Shown piece by piece: positions 49,934-58,315 of a DNA stretch of 64,000 nt (its first letter is position 1; every line of letters starts with the position of its first letter). Both the position numbers and the translations under genes were made by a program. Location: contig JBFGCA010000001.1 of assembly GCA_041567315.1 (NCBI GenBank), positions 1 through 64,000 of the forward strand, given 5' to 3'. The notes beneath the pieces were generated by a model. It was not told the DNA's origin, made no database searches, and was given only the letters and a program-made list of their open reading frames with translations. Source of the DNA: JBFGCA01 sp041567315 (GTDB taxonomy: Bacteria > Acidobacteriota > Thermoanaerobaculia > Multivoradales > JAHEKO01).

Positions 49934-50019
49934 CGGGCCTGGTCGGAGCTCGGCTCCCTGGCCAGGACGAACGGCTGCCGGACAGACCCGTCGGCTCCAC
50001 CCGGTACCGATTGATGTGA

Positions 50020-50032
50020 TAGCATCTGATGC
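50020..50032 (+). promoter_or_regulatory. -10 box and palindrome of the RHH/PIN module
   Basis: TAGCAT (50020-50025) lies seven bases before the GTG start. The palindrome GCATC-T-GATGC (50022-50032) overlaps it and touches the start codon, fitting an autoregulatory operator. Confidence 0.55.
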
Positions 50033-50275
50033 GTGCGCACCACACTGAACATCGCTGACGACGTTCTCATCGCCGTGAGAGAGCGGGCTCGCCGCGAGCG
50101 CCGCAGCGCCGGCGAAGTGCTCTCGGATCTGGCGCGCCGGGGGCTGCTCGCCGGGCCCGGCCCCGGCGAAGTCGCTGAGAGCCGGAGCTTCTATGGCTTC
50201 GAGCCGCTGCCGCACCGGGGCCCGGCGGTCTCCAACGAGCTGATCGACCGGCTGCGCGAAGAAGAGCCCGAATGA
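50033..50275 (+). CDS. Ribbon-helix-helix antitoxin (VapB-like)
   Basis: Antitoxin of 80 residues. The N-terminal RTTLNIADDVLIAVRERARRERRSAGEVLSDLARRGL is a ribbon-helix-helix DNA-binding unit that acts as a dimer. The C-terminal segment with FYGFEPLPHRGPAVSNELIDRLRE should bind the toxin. It starts with GTG directly behind a palindrome and a -10 box, and its stop overlaps the PIN toxin start (ATGA at 50272-50275). Self-regulation is expected for the family. Confidence 0.9.
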   Translation: MRTTLNIADDVLIAVRERARRERRSAGEVLSDLARRGLLAGPGPGEVAESRSFYGFEPLPHRGPAVSNELIDRLREEEPE

Positions 50276-50703
50276 AGCGGGCCCTGCTCGACGTCAACGT
50301 CCTGCTCGCCCTCCTCGACACCGACCACGTGGATCACCCCCGAGCGCGCGCCTGGTTGACCTCCGAGATCGTTCATGGATGGGCCTCGTGCGCGGTAACT
50401 CAAAACGGCTTCGTGCGCATCGTCAGCCAGCCGCGGTACCCGAGCCCCGTGCCGATCGCCGAAACCGTGCGGCGCTTGCGCCGGGCCACGCAGAGCGAGT
50501 ACCACGAATTCTGGCCGTGCGACCTGAGCCTGCTCGACCAAGAGGTCATCGACCCCACCCGCCTCCACGGTCCGCGTCAGGTCACCGACGCCTACCTGCT
50601 GGCGCTGGCGACCTCGAAGCGAGGCCGCTTGGTCACCTTCGAGCGCTCGCTGCCGCTCGACGCCGTGCGCGGCGCCCGCGAAGATAATCTGGCGCTGCTC
50701 TGA
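50272..50703 (+). CDS. PIN-domain toxin (VapC-like)
   Basis: Ribonuclease toxin of 143 residues paired with the upstream RHH antitoxin. MKRALLDVNVLLALL holds Asp7, VTQNGFVRIVSQP is the block typical of the mycobacterial-type PIN subfamily, and RQVTDAYLLALA holds Asp106, with further acidic residues near DLSLLD. Metal-dependent cleavage of tRNA or rRNA is the usual action. It is the second PIN module in the window and belongs to a different subfamily from the one at 31601, so the two are unlikely to be recent duplicates. Confidence 0.93.
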   Translation: MKRALLDVNVLLALLDTDHVDHPRARAWLTSEIVHGWASCAVTQNGFVRIVSQPRYPSPVPIAETVRRLRRATQSEYHEFWPCDLSLLDQEVIDPTRLHGPRQVTDAYLLALATSKRGRLVTFERSLPLDAVRGAREDNLALL

Positions 50704-50899
50704 GCACCAGAGCCAGCGGCTCGCCGTCGAAGGCGGCGAACGGGATGACGAGCGCCACGACAGGCTGAAATCGAGTCGCGATCGGCGTGGCCACCTGCTC
50801 ATCTCTCCCAGTGATTCGTCCGGGCGATTGATTGCAGCACCGACCCGCCGTCGGCCTTCCTGATGGCATACCATCGGGCCTTTCCGGGGGGGCCGAGCC

Positions 50900-51421
50900 A
50901 TGAAACCGCGCAACGTCGTCGCCGTCCTGCTGGTGCTGGGGTCGTTCGGGCTGCTGATCCCGGGGCTGCTGCGGCCGCTGATCACGATCACGGCCACGGT
51001 CCAGTTCATGGGGTTCTCGCAGGAGATCTTCCGGCAGACGCGGAGCATCGTGCAGTCGATCCGCGACCTCCACGACTCGGGCAACGACTTCGTGGCCTTC
51101 CTGATCCTGCTGTTCAGCGTGCTGGTCCCGTTCATCAAGGGGCTGCTGCTGGCGGTGGTGGCGCTGGTCCGCGACGCCGGCCGCCGCTACCGGGTGTTCG
51201 CCTTCGTCCGCGACATCAGCAAGTGGGCGATGGCCGACGTCTTCGCGATGGGCGTCTACGTCGCCTACCTGGCGGCCAAGGCGTCGGACAATCTGGACGC
51301 CCAGATCGGCATCGGCTTCTACTACTTCGTGGGCTACTGCGTGGCGTCGCTGCTGGCGCTCCAGTTCATGCGGGTGGAGCCGCCCTGGGAGCGGTCGGCG
51401 CCGACGCTGCCGCCGATCTGA
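50900..51421 (+). CDS. PqiA-like membrane protein
   Basis: Inner-membrane protein of 173 residues resembling one half of paraquat-inducible protein A. About four helices are seen, with LLILLFSVLVPFIKGLLLAVVAL-like core and the family block DISKWAMADVFAMGVYVAYLAAK. In E. coli, PqiA works with MCE proteins (PqiB) in lipid traffic, but no MCE gene is nearby and the usual cysteine-rich segments are absent. GGGGGG-rich sequence, not a canonical SD, precedes the ATG. Single-gene unit following the RHH/PIN module. Confidence 0.8.
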   Translation: MKPRNVVAVLLVLGSFGLLIPGLLRPLITITATVQFMGFSQEIFRQTRSIVQSIRDLHDSGNDFVAFLILLFSVLVPFIKGLLLAVVALVRDAGRRYRVFAFVRDISKWAMADVFAMGVYVAYLAAKASDNLDAQIGIGFYYFVGYCVASLLALQFMRVEPPWERSAPTLPPI

Positions 51422-51468
51422 GCCGCGATTCGGCCGGAGCCGGAAGCAGAACCGAAGATCGAGAAAGA

Positions 51469-52560
51469 CTAGAACTGGGTAGGGCCGATCAGAGCCTCCA
51501 AACGGGCCCGACGAGCGGACGAATCGAGCCGGGCCAGCTCCGCAGCCTGACGATAGAAGGCCTCGAGGTCGCCGCGTTCGTGCTCGAGCAGGCGCTCGAG
51601 GGCCGGCACCAGCTCGCCGTAGGCCGCCACCGAGGCCAGGCGGGCGTTGTTGAGACCGGCAGCGCCTTCACAGGTCGCGGCGCTGAGGCGGCGGCATTCG
51701 GCCTCCAGCTCGACAAACAGCTCCCGCTTGCGGCAGCGTTTCCACTCGACCGGCTCCGGTGCCGCGTAGGCCGCGGCCAGCTTCTCGCGATAGGCGAGCA
51801 GCAGGCGGGTCCGCTCCTCCTCGCGGGCCTCCGCCCGCAGGTAGGCGTCGAGGCCCGGGCGGCCGGTGGCGGCGAGCCAGCGGCGCACGCCGGCGCGCTC
51901 GACGACGGTGGCGAACGACTCGTTGAAGGCGGTGTCGTCGCGGGCCCAGACGCGCTGATGGGCCAGCTCGTGGAAGAGCAGGGCGGCGAGCCGCGGGTCG
52001 GGGCGGTCGACGAAGGTGCTCAGCACCGGGTCGCGCAGCCGACCGAGGGTCGAGAAGGCGTCGACGGCGCCCACCTCGACGTCGAAGCCGCGCCGCGCGA
52101 GCCGCGCCGCGAAGGCCTCCGCCCGCCGGCGCGAGAAATAGCCGCGGTAGCTCACGCACCCCGCAATCGGGAAGCACCAGACCACCGGCTCGACCGACAG
52201 CTCGGGCGCCGCCACCACCGTCCACGCCGCCGCCTCGCGCCCCAGCCGCTTGTAGCGCCGGTAGCTGCCGTTGTCGGGCAGGCCCAGCTCGCTGACCGCG
52301 AACTCCCGGATCTCGAGGACCGTCTCGAGCCGTTCGCGGAGCGCCGCCTCGGTCCGCGGGTCGGCGACCAGCCGCGCGATCGGCCGCTGGCCGGCCAGCA
52401 GCTTGGCGCCGCCCCACAGCGTCCGCGGCACGTAGACCAGACCCGAGCAGGACGAAACCAGGAAAGAGCTGACAACCGCCAACACCGCGACCATTCCCCG
52501 GCCCGGTCGTCCGGAAGCCAATCGCTCGATGCCATCGGGTCGCAGCTTCAGCTCGTTCAT
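51469..52560 (-). CDS. Putative lipoprotein aminopeptidase (PF10023-like)
   Basis: Envelope protein of 363 residues. A hydrophobic segment ends in VSSC (about residue 41), a probable lipid-attachment site, so the ATG at 52560 (MNELKLRPDG) is the sensible start. The domain has LLAGQRPIARLVADP, FPIAGCVSYRGYFSRRRAEAFA and the zinc motif LLFHELAHQRVWARDDTAFNESFA, with HELAH plus a downstream Glu. These are features of a family of predicted zinc aminopeptidases in many Gram-negative bacteria. Minus-strand single gene with a TAGGAT hexamer eight bases upstream. Confidence 0.87.
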   Translation of the reverse strand: MNELKLRPDGIERLASGRPGRGMVAVLAVVSSFLVSSCSGLVYVPRTLWGGAKLLAGQRPIARLVADPRTEAALRERLETVLEIREFAVSELGLPDNGSYRRYKRLGREAAAWTVVAAPELSVEPVVWCFPIAGCVSYRGYFSRRRAEAFAARLARRGFDVEVGAVDAFSTLGRLRDPVLSTFVDRPDPRLAALLFHELAHQRVWARDDTAFNESFATVVERAGVRRWLAATGRPGLDAYLRAEAREEERTRLLLAYREKLAAAYAAPEPVEWKRCRKRELFVELEAECRRLSAATCEGAAGLNNARLASVAAYGELVPALERLLEHERGDLEAFYRQAAELARLDSSARRARLEALIGPTQF

Positions 52561-52568
52561 CCGCCGCG

Positions 52569-52574
52569 ATCCTA
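52569..52574 (-). promoter_or_regulatory. -10-like hexamer before aminopeptidase gene
   Basis: TAGGAT on the minus strand ends eight bases before the ATG at 52560, again implying a leaderless message. Confidence 0.4.
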
Positions 52575-52675
52575 CCCATGGCCTCACGGACTCCTGAACG
52601 ACCCTTTGCCTGGGAATGAGGCAGTCGGCGAACACGGAGCGCTCACGGCCCGGAGTTTGCAAAACTCGGCGGGCG

Positions 52676-55288
52676 ATGATCCCGTTTCGATGGCGTCGCC
52701 CGGTGGGCGCGGCGCTGGCGGTTGCCGCGCTGGCCGTCCTGGCGACGGTGCCGTCCCCGGCCAAGGACAAGCGGCTCGGGGAGCTGACGCCCGAGCACCA
52801 GCAGTGGTTGGAGGAGGCCGGGCCGCTGATCTCCGACGAGGAGCGCGAGGCCTTTCTCGAGCTGGCCGAGGACTACCAGCGGGACGCCTTCATCCGGCGC
52901 TTCTGGCAGGCCCGCGACACCCGGCCGTCCACCACCCTCAACGAGTTCAAGGAGCGCTACTACGCGCGCCTCGAAGAGGCCCGCGAGCGGTTTGGCGGCC
53001 TCGAGGACGGCCGCGGGCTGATCTACGTGCTCAACGGCGAGCCGGCCTCGATCGAGGCCACCGACTGCGGTTTCATGACCTGGCCGCTGGAGTTCTGGCG
53101 CTACAGCTACAGCGAGGTGGTGGGCCGCGGCTTCCACCTCATCTTCTACCAGCCCTGGGACGAGGGCCCGTTCCGCATCTGGCGGCCGGCCGAGGGCACC
53201 GGCATCCTGATCAAGAACACCCGCTACGCCATGGACACCTTCGAGGACTCGATGCTGATCTGGTGCGCCGAGATGTACGACGACGTCGACTATCTGCTCG
53301 CGATCTTCCGCGACGTGGAGCACGAGGGGCCGGAAGGGGTGCTCGAGGCCGAGCGGCCGCCGGCGCCGGCCGACCCCGAGTGGCTGGCGACCTTCCGCGC
53401 CTACTCGACCGACGCCGCAGCCGGCGAGCCGCTCTCCGCCCGCCTCGAGGTGGCCTTCCCGGGGCGGCACCGGAGCCGGGTGGTGGTCGAGGGGGTCGTC
53501 CTGGTGGCGGCGAGTGAGACCCCGCCCTCCGAGCCCGCTCTGCCCGAAGCCGGCGCGCACTTCCCCGCGACCGGCGATGGCGAACCGGCAGCCTCGGCCG
53601 AGGGCATCTCCGCCGGTGCCGCCGGCGATGCTGCCGAGCCCACCGTCGCCGCCTTCCAGATCACCGGCGAGGTGCTGCGCGGCAGCGAGCTGTTCGAATC
53701 GTTCCGCTACCGCTACGACCTGCCGGTGGTCGCGGGCCGTTCTAACGAGCTGCCGCTGGCCTTCGAGCGCTACCTGCGGCCCGGCTCCTACCGGCTGATC
53801 GTCAAGGTCGAAGACCTCGGCGGCGGCCGCGTCTTCCGCGAGGAGCGCGAGATCGAGGTGCCGGAGCTCGACGCGGTGGCGGCCACCCGGCCCGATGAGG
53901 AGTCACTGGCCAGCGACGACCTGGCCGACCAGCCTGCCGACCCGGCGAGCACCGAGCCACTGCCGGCGGCCAGCATCCGCCTCCACTCCCCCGGCGAGAT
54001 CCGCTCCGGGTACGTCCGCTTCGACGCCCAGGCGAGCGGCGAGGCGATCCGCAAGGTCACCTTCCTGCTCGACGGCCGGGCGGTCCTGAGCAAGACCCGG
54101 CCGCCCTACAGCGTCGAGCTCGACCTCGGCCCGGTGCCGCTGGCCCACACCCTGAGGGTCAACGCCTACGACGAGGGCGGCCGCCGGATCGCCACCGACG
54201 AGATTCTGATCAACCCCGGCGAGCACGCCTTCGCGCTCCGCATCGTCGAGCCCGAAAACGGCACCAGCCACCGCGACCGGGTGCGGGTGCGGGCCGAGGC
54301 GCGGGTGCCAGAAGGCGAGCGCGTCGAGCAGGTCGAGATCTTCGTCGACGAACGGCGCGCCGCCACCCTCTTCCAGCCGCCCTACGTGCAGACCGTCGAG
54401 CTGCCCGGCACCGGCGAGCTGGCCTTCATCCGGGCGGTGGCCTCGCTGGCCGACGGCAACTCGACCGAGGACCTGGTGCTGCTCAACGTCCCCGGCTTCA
54501 CCGAGGCGGTCGAGGTGCGGATGGTCGAGCTGTACGTGACCGCCGTCGACGGCGCCGGGCGGGCGGTCCGCGACCTGGAGCGCGGCGACCTCCAGGTGCT
54601 CGAGGACGGCGCCGCCCAGGAGCTGCTGCGCTTCGAGCGGCTCGACGACCTGCCGATCTACGCCGTCCTGCTGGTCGACACCTCGGCCTCGATGCTCGAG
54701 CAGCTCGAAGAGGTGCAGCGCGTCGCCCGCCGCTTCTTCGAGGAGACGCTGGCCCCCCGCGACCGGGCGGCGATCATCACCTTCAGCGAGCGCCCCCGGG
54801 TGGTCACCAAGTTCACCAGCGACGCCGGCGCCCTGGGCCGGGGTCTGGCCGGCCTGCGCGCCGAGCGCGGCACGGCGCTCTTCGACAGCCTGGTCTTCGC
54901 GCTCTACCACTTCCAGGGCATCCGCGGCCAGAAGGCGCTGATCGTGCTCTCGGACGGCAAGGACCAGCGCAGCGAGCGCACCTTCGAAGAGGCCCTCGAC
55001 TACGCCCGCACCGCCGACGTCACCGTCTACAGCATCGGCCTCAAGGTCACCGGCCGCGCCCGCAGCCAGCTCGTCCGCCTGGCCGAGGAGACCGGCGGCC
55101 GTGCCTTCATCGCCAAGACCGTCGACGAGCTGGGCGCCTTCTACGAAGCCATCCAGCGCGACCTCCGCTCCCGCTACCTGCTCGCCTACCAGGCCCCCGA
55201 TCCCGGCCGCCCCGGCCTGCGCTCGATCGAAGTCCGCACCACCCGCCCCGGCGTCGAGCCCCGCACCCGCACGGGCTACCTGCCCTGA
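52676..55288 (+). CDS. GWxTD-domain/von Willebrand A secreted protein
   Basis: Exported protein of 870 residues. A signal peptide (GAALAVAALAVLATVPSPAKA-like, about 10-30) is followed by a GWxTD domain (about 35-220) with FIRRFWQARDTRPSTTLNEF and GRGLIYVLNGEP. A linker and several Ig-like or beta-sandwich segments follow (IRLHSPGEIRSGYVRFDA, then FALRIVEPENGT). The C-terminal von Willebrand A domain (about 610-850) carries the MIDAS motif LLVDTSASM. This combination, known as the VWFA-related acidobacterial domain with GWxTD, is strongly tied to Acidobacteriota. Likely role is metal-dependent adhesion or scaffolding at the surface. The ATG at 52676 is chosen by the signal peptide. Confidence 0.9.
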   Translation: MIPFRWRRPVGAALAVAALAVLATVPSPAKDKRLGELTPEHQQWLEEAGPLISDEEREAFLELAEDYQRDAFIRRFWQARDTRPSTTLNEFKERYYARLEEARERFGGLEDGRGLIYVLNGEPASIEATDCGFMTWPLEFWRYSYSEVVGRGFHLIFYQPWDEGPFRIWRPAEGTGILIKNTRYAMDTFEDSMLIWCAEMYDDVDYLLAIFRDVEHEGPEGVLEAERPPAPADPEWLATFRAYSTDAAAGEPLSARLEVAFPGRHRSRVVVEGVVLVAASETPPSEPALPEAGAHFPATGDGEPAASAEGISAGAAGDAAEPTVAAFQITGEVLRGSELFESFRYRYDLPVVAGRSNELPLAFERYLRPGSYRLIVKVEDLGGGRVFREEREIEVPELDAVAATRPDEESLASDDLADQPADPASTEPLPAASIRLHSPGEIRSGYVRFDAQASGEAIRKVTFLLDGRAVLSKTRPPYSVELDLGPVPLAHTLRVNAYDEGGRRIATDEILINPGEHAFALRIVEPENGTSHRDRVRVRAEARVPEGERVEQVEIFVDERRAATLFQPPYVQTVELPGTGELAFIRAVASLADGNSTEDLVLLNVPGFTEAVEVRMVELYVTAVDGAGRAVRDLERGDLQVLEDGAAQELLRFERLDDLPIYAVLLVDTSASMLEQLEEVQRVARRFFEETLAPRDRAAIITFSERPRVVTKFTSDAGALGRGLAGLRAERGTALFDSLVFALYHFQGIRGQKALIVLSDGKDQRSERTFEEALDYARTADVTVYSIGLKVTGRARSQLVRLAEETGGRAFIAKTVDELGAFYEAIQRDLRSRYLLAYQAPDPGRPGLRSIEVRTTRPGVEPRTRTGYLP

Positions 55289-55678
55289 GCCGAAACCGGC
55301 TGCTTCCGAGCAAGACCGTGCGGCTCAGGACAACCGAGTTCGGTTCGAAGAAGAGAACCAGGTAGGGCGTGGCAGGCGCCGGCGCAGTGAGACGGCAGAA
55401 GGCCGTGGGTTAAGCGCCGCCGCAGCCTGCAACCGGGGCAAGCCGCCGTAGGGAGCCAGCCCGCGCCCGGAGCCGGCAGCCCGTGCCGGTTTCCCGCCGA
55501 GCCGGCTGGCGGCGCCTCTGCGGCTCTGCCACTCCGCCAGGAAATGCCGCTCCGCGCCTGGCTAAGCGACGCCTACGATCCGGACCCACCGCACTCGCCA
55601 GCCCCTCCGGCATCCGTCAGCAGCGCCGCCCTACCTGATACTGAGCGGTCCTGGGACCGCCAGGTATGCTGCCCAGCG
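55289..55678. other. Intergenic gap
   Basis: 390 bases with no recognisable gene, tRNA or terminator. GC-rich imperfect hairpins occur near 55455-55510. The only sharp features are the palindrome and -10 box at its right end. Confidence 0.5.
55645..55670 (+). promoter_or_regulatory. Palindrome next to the -10 box of the beta-propeller gene
   Basis: GCGGTCC-TG-GGACCGC (55645-55660) is a perfect 7-bp inverted repeat just ahead of TATGCT (55665-55670), which ends eight bases before the ATG. The palindrome fills the -35/spacer zone, fitting a regulator site; no -35 box is seen. Confidence 0.5.
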
Positions 55679-57028
55679 ATGACGGGCACGGTGCTCGGAA
55701 CTTTGCTGATTTCGATAGTGGCGCTGCTCGGGCATGGAGTGGCCCGGGCTGCGGAGGCCCGGGGCGACGCGATGGATCACTGGCCGCAGTGGCGGGGGCC
55801 GCTGGGGACCGGGGCGGCACCGCGGGGGGAGCCGCCGGTGGAATGGGGCGAGGGGCGGAACGTGCGTTGGCGGGTGGCGCTGCCCGGGCTGGGGCACTCG
55901 ACGCCGGTGGTCTGGGGGGAGCGCGTGTTCCTGACCAGTGCGGTGGAGGCCGGGGTGGCGGAGGGCTCGCCGGAGCCCATGGCGCCCGGGGCGCACGACA
56001 ACCTGGCGCCGGCGCAGGTGCTCGACTTCGTGGTGCTGGCGGTCGACCGGCGGAGCGGCGAGATCGCCTGGCGGCGGACGGTGCGGAGCGAGCGGCCCCA
56101 CGAGGGGACCCACGCGACGGGGAGCTGGGCCTCGGCCTCGCCGGTGACCGACGGCGAGCGGGTGTTCGCGTTCTTCGGGTCGCGGGGATTGTATGCACTG
56201 GATCTCGACGGGGCGCCGCTGTGGGAGCGCGACCTGGGCGACATGGAGACCTTCCACGGGCACGGCGAGGGCAGCTCGCCGGCGCTCTGGGGCGACACCC
56301 TGATCGTCAACTGGGACCATCAGGGCGACTCGTTCCTGGTGGCGCTCGACAAGCGGAGCGGCGAGGAGCGGTGGCGGGCCGGGCGCGACGAGATCACCTC
56401 CTGGTCGTCGCCGCTGGTGGTCGAGCACCAGGGGCGGCCGCAGGTGGTGGTGGGCGCCACCCGGCGGGTGCGGAGCTACGACCTGGCCGACGGCCGGCTG
56501 CTCTGGGAGAGCGCCGGGCTGTCACGCAACGTGGTGGCCTCGCCGGTGGCGGGCGACGGGCTGGTCCACGTCGCCAGCAGCTATGACTTCCAGGCGATGC
56601 TGGCGATCCGGCTGGCGGCGGCGAGCGGCGAGGTCACCGGCACCGAAGCGGTGGCCTGGCGCCGCGATCGCGACACGCCCTACGTGCCGTCGCCGGTGCT
56701 CGCGGACGGGACGCTGTGTTTCCTGAAGCACCTCTCCGGCATCCTGACCTGCGTCGAGGCGGCGACAGGCAGGACGCTCAGCGGCCCGCGGCGGCTGCCG
56801 GAGGTCGACCGCGTCTTCGCCTCGCCGGTCGCCGCCGCCGGCCGGCTCTACGTCGCCGGGCGCAACGGAGCGACCGCCGTCGTGGAGCTGGGCGGCGAGT
56901 TCGAGGTGCTGGCGGTCAACCGGCTCGACGACTCGTTCTCGGCCTCGCCGGCGGTTGCGGGCCGCGAGCTTCTGCTGCGCGGACAGCGCTACTTGTACAG
57001 CCTGGCTGAGAAAGCCTCGTCTCCATGA
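55679..57028 (+). CDS. Secreted PQQ-like beta-propeller protein
   Basis: Exported protein of 449 residues. Signal peptide at about 1-24 (LLISIVALLGHGVARA). The rest consists of PQQ-like beta-propeller blades: WPQWRGPLGTG at the start, then repeated units such as VVLAVDRRSGEIAWRR, LYALDLDGAPLWERDLG, LVALDKRSGEERWRAG and RSYDLADGRLLWES. No PQQ dehydrogenase active-site residues are evident, so it is probably a binding or assembly protein resembling BamB rather than an enzyme. Its promoter region has a sharp palindrome. The M14 gene follows 57 bases downstream. Confidence 0.88.
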   Translation: MTGTVLGTLLISIVALLGHGVARAAEARGDAMDHWPQWRGPLGTGAAPRGEPPVEWGEGRNVRWRVALPGLGHSTPVVWGERVFLTSAVEAGVAEGSPEPMAPGAHDNLAPAQVLDFVVLAVDRRSGEIAWRRTVRSERPHEGTHATGSWASASPVTDGERVFAFFGSRGLYALDLDGAPLWERDLGDMETFHGHGEGSSPALWGDTLIVNWDHQGDSFLVALDKRSGEERWRAGRDEITSWSSPLVVEHQGRPQVVVGATRRVRSYDLADGRLLWESAGLSRNVVASPVAGDGLVHVASSYDFQAMLAIRLAAASGEVTGTEAVAWRRDRDTPYVPSPVLADGTLCFLKHLSGILTCVEAATGRTLSGPRRLPEVDRVFASPVAAAGRLYVAGRNGATAVVELGGEFEVLAVNRLDDSFSASPAVAGRELLLRGQRYLYSLAEKASSP

Positions 57029-57085
57029 ACCAGCCGGACCTCCGGCTCTCACAGCCAGGATCGTGAGCGAGGGCCCGGGGCGGAG

Positions 57086-58189
57086 TTGACGAAGCTCGAA
57101 CTCCCGACCGAGGAGATTGTCGGACCGTCGACGGCGGCGGCACCGACCGGGGCGCCGCGGCCGCCGCTCGAGCCGCTGCCCGGGCAGTCGCGGGAGGGCC
57201 GGCCGATCGGGGCTGCGCGGCTGGGGCGCGGGGCGGTCCGCGTCAGCCTGATCGGCGGCTGCCACGCCGACGAGCCGGTGGGACCGGCGATGCTGGAACG
57301 GCTGGCGGGCCATCTGGCGGCCCGGCCGGCCGGCGACCGGCTGCTCGAGCGCATCACCTGGTTCATCGTGCCGCACGTCAACCCGGACGGTGCGGCCCGC
57401 AACGCCGCGTGGACCACCGAGACGGTCGAGACAGTCGATCAATCCGGCGCGCCCGACCGCGGCTACGACCTCGCCGCCTACGCCCGGCACGTGGTCCGCG
57501 AGCTGCCCGGCGACGACGTCGAGTTCGGCTTCCCGCGCGGGGCCGACGACCATGGGGCGCGGCCCGAGAACCGGGCGGTGGCCGGGTTCCTGGCGCCCGG
57601 CGCGCCGTTCGGGCTCCACGCCAGCTTCCACGGGATGAGCTTCGCGCCGGGGCCATGGTTCCTGCTCGAGAAGGCCTGGATCGATCGCACCGGCGAGCTG
57701 CGCGAGCGGCTGCGGCGGCGGGTCCGCGAGCTGGGCTACCCGCTCTTCGACCCCGACCGCGGCGGCGAGAAGGGCTTCACGCGGATCGACGCCGGCTTCA
57801 CGACCCGGCCGGACTCTCGGGCGATGGCGGACCACTTCGAGACGCAGGGCGACCCGGCGACGGCGGCCAGGTTCCGCCCCAGCTCGATGGAGTACGTGCG
57901 TGGTCTAGGCGGCGACCCGCTGACCCTGGTCTCGGAGATGCCGCTGTTCCTGCTGCCGGCCGAAGGCGAGCCCAGCCGCACGGCGGACCGGCCTAGCTTC
58001 CGCCTGGGGACCGCCGGCCGCCTCGAGCTCCACGCCTGGCTGGCCCGGCTGGCCGCCGAACGGGGCCCCGAGGGCCTGCGCAGGGAAGCCGCCCGCCAGG
58101 GCATCCGGCCGATGCCGATCCGCGACCAGATGCGCCTCCAGCTCGCCTATCTTGAGGCGGCGCTCGGCGCGGTGCTCGATGCGGCCTGA
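57086..58189 (+). CDS. M14-family zinc carboxypeptidase-like protein
   Basis: Cytosolic protein of 367 residues (no signal). It has the M14 zinc motif GGCHADEPVGP (His60, Glu63), HVNPDGAARNA with the substrate-binding Asn-Arg region, and the third ligand His in GLHASFHGMSF. LVSEMPLFLLP lies where the catalytic Glu is expected. The family removes C-terminal residues or deacylates aspartoacylase-like substrates. The start is a TTG (57086) preceded by GGGGCGGAG; no ATG or GTG in frame fits. It may be co-transcribed with the beta-propeller gene. Confidence 0.85.
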   Translation: MTKLELPTEEIVGPSTAAAPTGAPRPPLEPLPGQSREGRPIGAARLGRGAVRVSLIGGCHADEPVGPAMLERLAGHLAARPAGDRLLERITWFIVPHVNPDGAARNAAWTTETVETVDQSGAPDRGYDLAAYARHVVRELPGDDVEFGFPRGADDHGARPENRAVAGFLAPGAPFGLHASFHGMSFAPGPWFLLEKAWIDRTGELRERLRRRVRELGYPLFDPDRGGEKGFTRIDAGFTTRPDSRAMADHFETQGDPATAARFRPSSMEYVRGLGGDPLTLVSEMPLFLLPAEGEPSRTADRPSFRLGTAGRLELHAWLARLAAERGPEGLRREAARQGIRPMPIRDQMRLQLAYLEAALGAVLDAA

Positions 58190-58315
58190 ATTTTGCCTGG
58201 CCAGCTCGCCGATGCGGACTCTCGCCGCGTGCTTTTCTCCTACCTGGTCCTCTTGCCGGGACTGCGCTGACTCGATTGGACCGCCCGAGACCCGGCGGGC
58301 GCGACAGGCTGGTCC

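Noticed and set aside
55340..58250. Shared motif ACCAGGTAGG near 55350 and its complement near 58240
   Set aside because: Only about 14 matching bases without extension or structure; probably coincidence.
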